Counted from the stretch's first letter, positions 1 through 7,650 are shown. The stretch is DNA of 12,911 bases from Spirochaetota bacterium (GCA_022704645.1 JAKJGA010000036.1:1-12911); one strand, 5' to 3'. Notes: generated from the sequence alone by a model not told the origin. A program made the numbers and translations.

Positions 1-1559
1 TATCTCCCGCTAGAAAAAACGGCGGAGCATCAGCTTCCGGGCTTAAAGCTTCTTTTTCAGACGACAACAAGCAATATGGTTATTTCATAAAATTCCTTGA
101 GGATTATAAAAAGGCAAATCATCATCCTATCAATGTTTCCGAGCGCATTATAATCAGAGTCGTTGATTCTGAAGGGAAATCCGTCGCGAATGCTCTTGTA
201 AAAATAAAAGCCGGCCAGAAGGAGATCGCGTCCGGCAAAACCTATTCCGACGGAAGCTTTTTGTTTTTCCCATCCGAGCATAACAAGAATGATGCATCGT
301 ATAATTGCGAAGTAGTTTACGCCCAGAGTAAAAAAAATATCACGATATCCCGGAAGGGAAGCCGTGACGTTAACGTGAAGCTTGATATCAAGCGTGTATC
401 TCAGAAAAATATTCCGCTGGATCTTCTTTTCATTATGGATACCACCGGAAGCATGGGAGAGGAAATCGCCCGTTTGAAGCAGACTATTGAGATAATCAAC
501 AACAATCTCGCCGCGATGTTTGCAAAACCCGAAATCCGTTTCGGTATGATTCTTTACCGCGATAAGGGCGATGAATATGTGACGAAAGTAATTCCGCTGA
601 CTGCCGACCTTGACGGATTTCAGAAAGAGCTTGCGAAGGTTGAAGCGAACGGCGGCGGGGATACTCCTGAGGATCTTCAGAGCGCGCTGAATGACGCTGT
701 GAATAAAATTGCATGGAACAAAAACGGCATACGTCTTGTTTACGCTATTACGGACGCGGCGCCTCATCTCGATTATGAGCAGAAGTTTACGTATGTAGAT
801 GCCGCGCGTGAGGCCAGAAAAAAAGGAATAAAGATTTTCTCTGTGGGAACTGGAGGTCTCGATCTTGACGGAGAATATGTTCTGCGGCAGATTTCGCAGT
901 ATACTTACGGAAAATATATTTTTCTTACCTATGGTGAAAAAGGAGAAAGCGCGGGCGGCGCCGAAGGAAGCGTCAGTCATCACACAGGCGCGAATTTTCA
1001 GACGGATAAACTTGAGGCGATAATCATAAAATTCGCGAAGGAAGAGCTTTCTAATCTTTCTGACAAACCGGTTGAAAAAGATGAAGAATACATCGAAGCG
1101 AAAAAGATTGAATCTGAAAAAAATGAAGAAACTTTGAAAAAGCTTTTTGATATGGCGCTTTCACAGCTTGTGGATTATTCGACAATCAGGATAGACGCGG
1201 GTACTCCGGTAAGCCTTCTTCCGGTAATCACTTCTGATAAAAATAACGCCGCTGATGCTGAATACTTTGCTGAGCAGGCTAATTTTTCTTTAGCGGCGAA
1301 TAAAACGTTTAAGCTTGTTGAAAGAAAGAATTTACAGAAGATTCTTGAAGAAATCGAGCTTCAGAATACGGGAATAACTTCAGAGGAAAGCGCTGTAAAA
1401 CTCGGAAAAATGTTAGGCGCTAAAATACTGATAGGAAGCAATCTCTATTCAAAAGAAGGATATTATGAGCTGTTTATAAAGATGTACCGCGTCGAAACAG
1501 GCGAGATTCTGTCGGTAAACAAGATGCGTATCGACAAGGCTCTCGGTTTAAGCAAGTGA
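1..1559 (+). CDS. VWA-domain protein with Ig-like N-terminal part and CsgG-like C-terminal domain (5' partial)
   Basis: The frame is open from base 3 and has no stop before 1557-1559, so the true start and any signal peptide lie to the left; about 518 residues are visible. A beta-rich segment at about residues 50-130 (RVVDSEGKSV, then TYSDGSF) resembles carboxypeptidase-regulatory or Ig-like repeats. A von Willebrand factor A domain follows at about residues 140-310, with a MIDAS-like DTTGSM at codon 438-440 and the later GGGDTPED and ITDAAPH motifs. After a charged linker, the last 130 residues (FKLVERKNLQKILEE, LGKMLGAKILIGS, ETGEILSV) look like the CsgG/LpoB-like fold seen in periplasmic lipoproteins. 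This suggests a secreted or periplasmic adhesion or envelope-assembly protein; the exact role is unknown. The gene is richer in GC than the genes to its right. The domain calls are by pattern only; the VWA call is the firmest. Confidence 0.85.
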   Translation, partial: SPARKNGGASASGLKASFSDDNKQYGYFIKFLEDYKKANHHPINVSERIIIRVVDSEGKSVANALVKIKAGQKEIASGKTYSDGSFLFFPSEHNKNDASYNCEVVYAQSKKNITISRKGSRDVNVKLDIKRVSQKNIPLDLLFIMDTTGSMGEEIARLKQTIEIINNNLAAMFAKPEIRFGMILYRDKGDEYVTKVIPLTADLDGFQKELAKVEANGGGDTPEDLQSALNDAVNKIAWNKNGIRLVYAITDAAPHLDYEQKFTYVDAAREARKKGIKIFSVGTGGLDLDGEYVLRQISQYTYGKYIFLTYGEKGESAGGAEGSVSHHTGANFQTDKLEAIIIKFAKEELSNLSDKPVEKDEEYIEAKKIESEKNEETLKKLFDMALSQLVDYSTIRIDAGTPVSLLPVITSDKNNAADAEYFAEQANFSLAANKTFKLVERKNLQKILEEIELQNTGITSEESAVKLGKMLGAKILIGSNLYSKEGYYELFIKMYRVETGEILSVNKMRIDKALGLSK

Positions 1560-1562
1560 GAA

Positions 1563-1601
1563 AAATAGAAGCAGTAAAATGGATTTTTGCTGCTTCTATT
1601 T
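1563..1601. terminator. Bidirectional intrinsic terminator between convergent genes
   Basis: A hairpin with a stem of about 17 pairs (1563-1579 with 1585-1601, one G-T pair) closes a five-base loop. It lies four bases after the VWA gene stop. Its right arm overlaps the stop codon (1596-1598) of the minus-strand flippase gene. On the minus strand the stem is followed by a T run; on the plus strand the T run is short, so termination may be stronger for the flippase transcript. Confidence 0.8.
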
Positions 1602-3029
1602 CTTCCCGATTATATTTTTTATAATTCTAATATCATCTTTTTCAAAAATAATGCACATAACCAGAAGAAGATAAACGGCAGATATTGTAATACCACCGAG
1701 AACCGGATTTAATCCCTGAGTTAAATAATAATTCACTGCCGCGCATATTCCCGCGATTGTTAACATCTTTGCGACATTGATAAAATGTTTCCTGAATTCG
1801 ATTATTCTGTTCTTTTTCAGATACCATGTATAACTGAAGCTGAGAAAAACCTGTGTTGCGATTACCGCAACAGCTGCTCCTGTCATAGCAAAGAGTTTAA
1901 TAAGAACTGCGTTTAATATTACGTTAACTATCAATGCTTTTATAAGTATATGTGTTCTTTCTTTCTGTTTGTCCATGCCTGTCATAATTGAGTCCGATAT
2001 GATAAACAGGCTCGGTATCGCTAAAGCTATAATTTTCAAAGGAAGCGCTGAAAGAAGAAATTTACTGCCGTAGATGAGAGTAATTATTTCTTCGGCATAA
2101 AAGAAAGTAATCATTGCGATGTAGAAAGAAAGGATTATCAGTATTTTCGAATAAGTATCATAAACAAACTGGTACTTGTTCTTATCCTCTTTATGCTTAT
2201 AGAGATAAGAAATCAGAACTCTTCCAAGACCGCCCGGAACAAAAATCAAAGATGAATAAAATATAAAGGCGTTTGAGAAATAACCGCCGTAGATAGGCGC
2301 TGTAAGAACAGGAACAAGCATGACATTCAAACGGTATAATGAATTCTGGATAACATTACCTAATCCGAAAAAGAAAGCGAAATGCAGGAACTCCCTGAAT
2401 TTGGTAAAAGAAAAACAGAATACATATTTTTTTGTTACGTATATAATGAATGCGGTTGTAAAAGCGATAACTATCAGCATTCTCGATAAAGCTATGTGAT
2501 AGTAATTTCCTGCAAAAAATACTACCAGCGCGGTTGATAAAAGGAAAAGAATGGAAAAGCAGCTGTTGATTATTGTTGAATTTCTGAATTTATCATGAGC
2601 AGTAAATATCGCATAAAATGTGCTCATGAAATCATTTCCTATTCTGACAACTCCGAAGATAAGAGTCAGATATATAATGTCAAATTCGCCCGTCGGATAA
2701 TAAATAAAATAGAGAGAAATACAGAGAGCAATATAGCTTAATACTGCAAGCCCGGTTTTTATAAGAAAAGCATTTGTAATATGATTTCTTTCGTGTTCGG
2801 GATCTTTTATGATCATCCTTACAAGTGTTGTGTTTATTCCTATGTCGGAAAACATCGCAAAGTAAGTTGCGAAACCTAAAGCAGTTGCGTACTCTCCGAA
2901 TTTAACTTCTTTCAAATAGCGGGATACAATTATGTTTATAATAAAAAAGGCAAATTTATTAATAATAGTCTCGGAAATAACAAAAACTGTATTTAAAAAG
3001 ATTATTTTCTTGTTATTTGACTTAGTCAT
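1596..3029 (-). CDS. Polysaccharide/oligosaccharide flippase (Wzx/MATE-like, MVF superfamily)
   Basis: This is a polytopic membrane protein of 477 residues with roughly 12-14 hydrophobic helices, an even spread of helices, and the features of Wzx-type flippases: an early helix pair ending in SRYLKEVKFGEYATALG, a helix start DIGINTTLVRM, and a late GMDKQKERTHILIKALIVN segment. The family moves lipid-linked glycans across the inner membrane in O-antigen, capsule or exopolysaccharide synthesis; no glycosyltransferases are visible beside it, so the substrate is unknown. I chose the ATG at 3029 because it sits directly before the first helix as in relatives. The frame stays open to a TTG at 3128, which would add 33 residues, and an ATG at 3095 is also possible. 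None of the three has a strong Shine-Dalgarno site. A TTGACA coincides with the TTG at 3128, which would fit a promoter inside the extension, but no good -10 follows it. Confidence 0.88.
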   Translation of the reverse strand: MTKSNNKKIIFLNTVFVISETIINKFAFFIINIIVSRYLKEVKFGEYATALGFATYFAMFSDIGINTTLVRMIIKDPEHERNHITNAFLIKTGLAVLSYIALCISLYFIYYPTGEFDIIYLTLIFGVVRIGNDFMSTFYAIFTAHDKFRNSTIINSCFSILFLLSTALVVFFAGNYYHIALSRMLIVIAFTTAFIIYVTKKYVFCFSFTKFREFLHFAFFFGLGNVIQNSLYRLNVMLVPVLTAPIYGGYFSNAFIFYSSLIFVPGGLGRVLISYLYKHKEDKNKYQFVYDTYSKILIILSFYIAMITFFYAEEIITLIYGSKFLLSALPLKIIALAIPSLFIISDSIMTGMDKQKERTHILIKALIVNVILNAVLIKLFAMTGAAVAVIATQVFLSFSYTWYLKKNRIIEFRKHFINVAKMLTIAGICAAVNYYLTQGLNPVLGGITISAVYLLLVMCIIFEKDDIRIIKNIIGKK

Positions 3030-3186
3030 TTTAAATTTATTGATGATCCCGGATTTATTAAAGTTAAAGTAATACCTAATTTTAATGAAGAACATAAAAA
3101 GTTCAGATTTTACTGCATAAAGTGTCAACAGTTTTTCTTCGGTTCAGGCGTCTGATAAATTACGAGGTTTAAGCGGAAAATATGAG

Positions 3187-3198
3187 TGTATTAATACA
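3187..3198. repeat. Perfect 12-base palindrome upstream of the flippase gene
   Basis: TGTATTAATACA is its own reverse complement. It lies in the gap between the two minus-strand genes, 158 bases upstream of the flippase ATG at 3029. Such sites can be operators for a dimeric regulator, but no regulator gene is present and AT-rich palindromes of this size also occur by chance. Confidence 0.3.
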
Positions 3199-3264
3199 GT
3201 TATTCGCTATCCACTTATAATTCTGATATGATTCGAGTGCGGATATTTTAGTTTAATAATTTGT

Positions 3265-3885
3265 TTACTTGAATATTTTTCTTTTCAATTTTCGTAAAAT
3301 AAATTTAATTATTAGAATTAAACTTATAATGACTAATGCATATGGAAGAAGGAAAAGAATAACAGGGACTACTGTCTGCAAACTGTATTCAAGAGCGGTT
3401 TTGGCATCTCCGCAGCCGATAAAAAAACATCCTAAAAGACTTTTTGTTTTTACTACATCTAAATATATTTGTGAATAAGCAATATTTTTATCTATGAGAT
3501 TCTTTTTCTCTGCATCCTTTTTATATGAACTAATGTCAAATTCTCCGGCTCTCATATCTATGGAATCTATCACATAGCTGTTTTTTATCCATTCAATCAT
3601 GTCTAGAAAAGACGATGAAGGGATAAGTATAGTCATATTGCCGTTTTCATCGGATTTTCCTCTGTTGCTCCATGATTCAGAAATAATCATGGCATTAAAA
3701 TCAGGCAGTTTTTTGTAAACATTACTTCTTAATTCATCAGGATTATTAGATTCAATATCTAAATCTGCAGTTTTGGATATATCAGTTCTGGAAAATAAAT
3801 CTTTATTATGTGAATCTTTATTTTCTCGTTTAGAGCAAGAGAATAGAGAGAAAAAAATCAAGATAAGGCAGATGTATTTTGACAT
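3265..3885 (-). CDS. Small DUF4349-like lipoprotein with C-terminal membrane helix
   Basis: The protein has 206 residues. Its N-terminus is a lipoprotein signal: a hydrophobic stretch ends in a lipobox LFSC with Cys17 as the lipidated residue, followed by a charged, Asn/Asp-rich linker. The middle (MTILIPSSSFLDMIEWIK, then a DI-S turn) and the later YSQIYLDVVKTK strand match the start and end of DUF4349 domains. The usual long coiled coil between them is almost absent. A helix at about residues 168-193 (VVPVILFLLPYALVII) and a Lys/Arg tail follow, as in DUF4349 proteins. I chose the ATG at 3885: AAAGGAG lies 11 bases upstream (3897-3903). A TTG at 3894 is only two bases from that site. The function of the family is not known to me. 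The gene is divergent from the exosortase operon. It is very AT-rich; the sampled line 3301-3360 has 20% GC. Confidence 0.7.
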   Translation of the reverse strand: MSKYICLILIFFSLFSCSKRENKDSHNKDLFSRTDISKTADLDIESNNPDELRSNVYKKLPDFNAMIISESWSNRGKSDENGNMTILIPSSSFLDMIEWIKNSYVIDSIDMRAGEFDISSYKKDAEKKNLIDKNIAYSQIYLDVVKTKSLLGCFFIGCGDAKTALEYSLQTVVPVILFLLPYALVIISLILIIKFILRKLKRKIFK

Positions 3886-3936
3886 TGCTAACAAATCTCC
3901 TTTAGTAGGTAATAAACATTAGTTGATGATTGAACG

Positions 3937-3967
3937 TTGATTGCTTTTACTTCAGTTATTATATAAT
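3937..3967. promoter_or_regulatory. Possible shared promoter region between divergent genes
   Basis: ATTATATAAT at 3958-3967 is a perfect palindrome, so it offers a TATAAT on both strands (3962-3967 plus; 3963-3958 minus). On the plus strand TTGATT (3937-3942) or TTGCTT (3941-3946) could serve as a poor -35 at spacings of 19 and 15. On the minus strand no good -35 is visible. It would give leaders of roughly 135 bases for the exosortase and 65 bases for the lipoprotein. The rest of the 222-base gap holds no gene or clear hairpin. Confidence 0.3.
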
Positions 3968-4097
3968 AGTCAAGTTCAAAAAGATTTCGTATTGTTATGA
4001 ATTATTGATATTTTTCACAGCCGTTTCACTCTCTTTTCATAGTTTTTTCACATTAAGTCTTAGTTTTATTCCCGGAAGTTGCTTTTAAGCAAATTTC

Positions 4098-4103
4098 AGG
4101 AGG
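4098..4103 (+). promoter_or_regulatory. Strong Shine-Dalgarno site of the exosortase gene
   Basis: AGGAGG is a full match to the anti-Shine-Dalgarno sequence and stands four bases before the ATG at 4108. It fixes the start of the gene and implies efficient translation. Confidence 0.85.
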
Positions 4104-4107
4104 AGAA

Positions 4108-4692
4108 ATGAGAAGTGAAAATTCCATTTTTGATAATTTTCTGTGGCGAGTTATTTGTATAATCAGAAATCTTTACCGGAGCAGAAAGATTCTGTCTGCA
4201 GTATCTTTATTTTTTATTCTTAATACTATAGGTAAAATATACTCGGATCTTGTTAATAGTCTGTTTCTTGTGCCGTCGGGTATTCTTTCCTCCGTTTACT
4301 TAATGTCTCCGATGACTGAAGAAGGCGGTTTTAATATCATTCATACTTCTTTTGGCACTGTCCGGCTGATAGATTCATGCAGCGGTTTCAGTTTCTTTAT
4401 TATTGCTTTCAGTATGATATTCTATCTAAGACTTAAAAAACTTTCTATTGCAGAAACGATTCTATCGCAGACTCTTCTGGCTCTGCCTGTGTGGATTGTC
4501 TGTATAGCAGTAAATTCAATAAGAATTGTTTCAGCGCTATATGCTTCTTTATTTGCGGATAAGTATTTAAGCAGTACATTCCACTCTATCGTCCACATGT
4601 CTGTCGGAATGATGATATTTATTCCTGCTCTTATTATCATTTATAAAATACAAGGGAGAGTTTCAAATGAGAAAGAATATATCCTTGATTGA
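4108..4692 (+). CDS. xrtK: Compact exosortase, XrtK-like cysteine transpeptidase
   Basis: This is a 194-residue integral membrane protein with the three exosortase signatures: Cys91 in DSCSGFSFF at the start of a helix, Arg139 in NSIRI at the end of another, and His163 in HMSVG near the last helix (His159 is a nearby alternative). In exosortases and archaeosortases these residues form the Cys/Arg/His active site, which cuts PEP-CTERM-type sorting signals at the outer face of the inner membrane. About five or six helices are visible, with no extra C-terminal domain. The protein is shorter than the common 280-residue EpsH type and fits the small dedicated types such as XrtK or XrtN. It overlaps the next gene by 26 bases, and that gene encodes a matching substrate. 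The symbol rests on this pairing; XrtN is the main alternative. The start follows a strong Shine-Dalgarno site. Confidence 0.85.
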   Translation: MRSENSIFDNFLWRVICIIRNLYRSRKILSAVSLFFILNTIGKIYSDLVNSLFLVPSGILSSVYLMSPMTEEGGFNIIHTSFGTVRLIDSCSGFSFFIIAFSMIFYLRLKKLSIAETILSQTLLALPVWIVCIAVNSIRIVSALYASLFADKYLSSTFHSIVHMSVGMMIFIPALIIIYKIQGRVSNEKEYILD

Positions 4693-7582
4693 TTTGAAGT
4701 CTTTTGTTTCGGGTAAATTTTTTGCGGCATTATTTCTTCTGCTTCCGCAATTGTTTCTTTTTGCAGTTAATGCAAATTCTTTCTATATTTCATCACAGAA
4801 TCAATTCTCTATATTAACTCAGAATGTTATACTCGGCAGCTTTCTTTTGGAAGCTCTGCCTTTTGTTTTCTCTTCATTGATCTTTATAGAATCAGTTCTT
4901 AATAAAGAAAAAAAGATGTTTGTGCCGCTTGTGCTGAATGTGTTTCTTCTGTTATCGTCGTGCGCATTTATGGTTTTTTTCTATTTTGTGTCTTTTGAAA
5001 AAATTGTAACAGTAGACTCAAAGCTTATCATTAAAGATCATATTTTATATCTTCAGTTTGCATGCATGGCTTCTTCGGTTATTTATCCTCTTCTTCGCGC
5101 TTCTCTGTGGAGAATAGAAAAAAGTTCATTAAAGGAAATTATTATCGTTTCCGTTTCCGGAATTCTTTTTCCGGTTTTATGGTTCACTCTGTTCGGTATC
5201 GTTTCAACCGTCTATGGATGTTTGGAATTTTTCTCATCGAAGATAATCGGCATAAGCTTCATCGCAATGTTTTGCGGATGCTCGATTTCATCGATAATTG
5301 CAATTGTTCGTGTTTTTTCATTCTTAATAATGAAGACAGAAAAATATAAACTGCAGAGAAATCTCGTTATAGGACTATTTGCAGGATTGCTTCTGCCTTT
5401 TGCCGGGCTTTTTTTAAACTATATAGTTCCGTTTCCCGGAAATTTTCAGTATCCTGAAATATATGCGCTGACATTTATAAACGCGTTTGTTGTAACAGTT
5501 CCTGAATCAAAAAATAGAATAATTAATATCTGCATTTCGGCCGTTAGGGTTATTCTGATTCCGTTTATTATTTATTTCTTTATAATTCTTTCTCCGGTTG
5601 TTTCATTCTCATTTCTTCTGATTCTTATTTTAGGATTCGGGTTCATTCCATTGTCTCCTGTTTTTCTGCTTCTAATTCATATTTCTAAACTGCGCAAAGA
5701 CTACATCTCATATTCATCTGAATTCGGAAAGCTAAAGGTTTCACTTGCAGCAGCTGTGCTTCTTCTTGTTCTTCCGGCATTGTTCACAGCAAAAAAGTAT
5801 ATCGAGTATCAAATTCTAGAGAATGCTTCAAAATATGTACTCAGTGATAAAATTAATGAGGACTTGAAATATCCCTGCTTTATGGTAAATGAATCGCTTC
5901 TGAACTTTTACAGAGACAAAACAGGAAAGGGTCTTCCGGTTTTATCAGCGATTACTGTTCAGATTTCGGATAAGACTCTGCCTCAGAATAGAATAGATGA
6001 ATTGTTTCAGGTGTTCTTCGGAAAACCGGCTTCGGCTGTCTTATCATCTTCAGAAAGATTGACTGAATTAGCTGTTTTCGGAAATAGAACTTATAATGCC
6101 AGGGACTCATTGATTCTGACAAAGGAGAGAATTATTTCCGATGCTTCGATAAAGTCCGTTGAAGAAATAATGTCTTCTGAAGATGGAAACGGAGAAAAAC
6201 ATTCCATTAAGATTACAATGAAAGAGCAGACCGGACAATCCCGTAATGAAGGATTTCGCGGAAAAATTATAATTCCTGACGGAGTTTTTGTATCAGGTCT
6301 TAAACTTAAAATAGGAGATAAATTCGAACAGGGAAGAATTTATGAAAAGACGAGCGCAATCTGGGTTTTTAATGAAATAAAAAGACGCTTACAGGATCCG
6401 GCTGTCATTTACTATCTTTCTGATAATGAATTGAGATTTGATGTTTTTCCGTTCGGAGAAAATGAGATACGTGAATGTATTGTTGAATTTACATGTCCGA
6501 AAGGATCTTTATCAAAAATCAGATTTAAATATCAGATGAGAAATTCAGATAATCCTTTGCTGATAACAAAGACATTAAATTCTGAGAAAGTGCATGAAAG
6601 CAAAGTGTTTAAAAGTACTAATGATTTCGGAACTGTCTTTTATATTCCCGAATCAATTGCCGGTAATATTAAAACAGAGATGAGAAAGCCTGTTTTGTTT
6701 GTAATTGCAGACTGGTCAAAGGATTCAAAAATTTCAAAAGAAGAAATTCTATCAACGGCAGAATCAGTAAAGAATGATATACCCGAAATTGAAAATGTAA
6801 GCATATGCTTTACAAATTATCTGCCGAACGAAGGTAAAGTAATTCCTTTTGCAAAACTGAAAGATGATTTGAAAGATCTTGAAGTGGAGGAGCTTTTTGC
6901 CAAAAAAGGAGGCTTTTTCTACAAGAAGGCATTTCGTAAAATTTCAGACAGATATGAATTGTCTGAAACAGAATTCCCGGTTTTTGCCATTGTTACTTCT
7001 TCGACAGAAGATATAATTACTGAAGATGAAAGTCTTTCAGCGCTTTTGCCTCCCGACATGAAAGGATTCTATCTTACTTCTGACGGAAATTCGTTCTGTC
7101 ATATTCCGGAAAGAACAGGAAAAGGTGTCCGTCGGGTTTATTTCGGAAATGGTTCAAGTTCTTTGTTTGAAGGAAAAGACTCGATCTTGTATTTTGCTGA
7201 AAATAATAAGTCTGATAATATTTCATATACTGATATAAAAGGAAACTTCCGTAAATTATATGCTGAAAATGCAGAAGGAATTATCAAAACTGCATTCGAT
7301 CTTTATTCCGAAGATAAAATAAAAGGGAATTCTGACGGAGAAGTTTTCAAGAGTTTTATTGAGAGTTCAAAAAAATCCGGAATCATCACTTCTAGTACTT
7401 CATACATTGTAGTTGAAAATGAAAATCAATGGAAACAGCTGGAAGACAAAGAAAAAGAAATTCTTGATAATGAGTATGCTCAAACGTATAATTCTCCTGA
7501 ACCGGGAGCTTTAGCTGTTATTTCTGTTCTTGTCATTGTTCTCGGCCTAATGAAACTTAAACGGAGAAGATTATCACGGTAA
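4667..7582 (+). CDS. MSEP-CTERM-like exosortase substrate with polytopic N-terminus and VIT-like domain
   Basis: The protein has 971 residues. Residues 13-380 hold about ten or eleven hydrophobic helices. A soluble part follows. It contains a VIT-like domain at about 538-612, with the conserved pattern GRIYEK, QDPAVIYY and LRFDVFPFGENEIR. A beta-strand VLFVIADWS at 674-684 then looks like the start of a VWA domain with a degraded metal site. The motif GIITSSTSYIVVENENQW (905-922) is typical of the end of VIT/VWA proteins. The tail is SPEP (943-946), a 16-residue helix and KLKRRRLSR. TIGR-type MSEP-CTERM proteins, as I remember them, are about 900+ residues, have this layout and sit beside XrtK. 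The ATG lies inside the exosortase gene, preceded by AGGGAGA, so translation is probably coupled. The exosortase should cut near SPEP. The purpose of the protein is not known to me. The motif here is SPEP rather than MSEP. Confidence 0.85.
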   Translation: MRKNISLIDLKSFVSGKFFAALFLLLPQLFLFAVNANSFYISSQNQFSILTQNVILGSFLLEALPFVFSSLIFIESVLNKEKKMFVPLVLNVFLLLSSCAFMVFFYFVSFEKIVTVDSKLIIKDHILYLQFACMASSVIYPLLRASLWRIEKSSLKEIIIVSVSGILFPVLWFTLFGIVSTVYGCLEFFSSKIIGISFIAMFCGCSISSIIAIVRVFSFLIMKTEKYKLQRNLVIGLFAGLLLPFAGLFLNYIVPFPGNFQYPEIYALTFINAFVVTVPESKNRIINICISAVRVILIPFIIYFFIILSPVVSFSFLLILILGFGFIPLSPVFLLLIHISKLRKDYISYSSEFGKLKVSLAAAVLLLVLPALFTAKKYIEYQILENASKYVLSDKINEDLKYPCFMVNESLLNFYRDKTGKGLPVLSAITVQISDKTLPQNRIDELFQVFFGKPASAVLSSSERLTELAVFGNRTYNARDSLILTKERIISDASIKSVEEIMSSEDGNGEKHSIKITMKEQTGQSRNEGFRGKIIIPDGVFVSGLKLKIGDKFEQGRIYEKTSAIWVFNEIKRRLQDPAVIYYLSDNELRFDVFPFGENEIRECIVEFTCPKGSLSKIRFKYQMRNSDNPLLITKTLNSEKVHESKVFKSTNDFGTVFYIPESIAGNIKTEMRKPVLFVIADWSKDSKISKEEILSTAESVKNDIPEIENVSICFTNYLPNEGKVIPFAKLKDDLKDLEVEELFAKKGGFFYKKAFRKISDRYELSETEFPVFAIVTSSTEDIITEDESLSALLPPDMKGFYLTSDGNSFCHIPERTGKGVRRVYFGNGSSSLFEGKDSILYFAENNKSDNISYTDIKGNFRKLYAENAEGIIKTAFDLYSEDKIKGNSDGEVFKSFIESSKKSGIITSSTSYIVVENENQWKQLEDKEKEILDNEYAQTYNSPEPGALAVISVLVIVLGLMKLKRRRLSR
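7493..7579 (+). other. Coding part of the C-terminal exosortase sorting signal
   Basis: These bases encode residues 943-971: SPEP, then GALAVISVLVIVLGLM as a membrane helix, then KLKRRRLSR. This three-part order (PEP motif, helix, basic tail) is the recognition signal of exosortase substrates. The preceding residues NEYAQTYN form a short polar spacer. Confidence 0.85.
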
Positions 7583-7650
7583 GTTTAACGCGCCGTCTTC
7601 TTTCGGATTATTGCTGGACAAAGATTGCGGCGCATCTCTGATTGACCTAA

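Noticed and set aside
57..983. 308-codon open frame on the minus strand
   Set aside because: It is antisense to the VWA gene, whose MIDAS and other motifs are on the plus strand. Its own translation shows no family motif, so it is a shadow frame.
3030..3128. Extension of the flippase to a TTG at 3128
   Set aside because: It adds 33 residues before the first helix, with no good ribosome site. It cannot be fully excluded, but the ATG at 3029 agrees better with the family.
3269..3478. 69-codon plus-strand frame
   Set aside because: It is antisense to the 3' half of the lipoprotein gene, which has a lipobox, membrane helix and ribosome site. The plus-strand frame has none of these.
5062..5349. 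95-codon frame inside the exosortase substrate gene
   Set aside because: It is an out-of-frame overlap in a region that codes for clear membrane helices in the main frame; it has no ribosome site and no motif.
7590..7633. GCGCCG/CGGCGC inverted repeat after the MSEP-CTERM-like gene as a terminator
   Set aside because: The stem is only six or seven pairs with a loop of about 30 bases and no T run, so it is not a convincing terminator. Some readthrough into the metE leader is possible.
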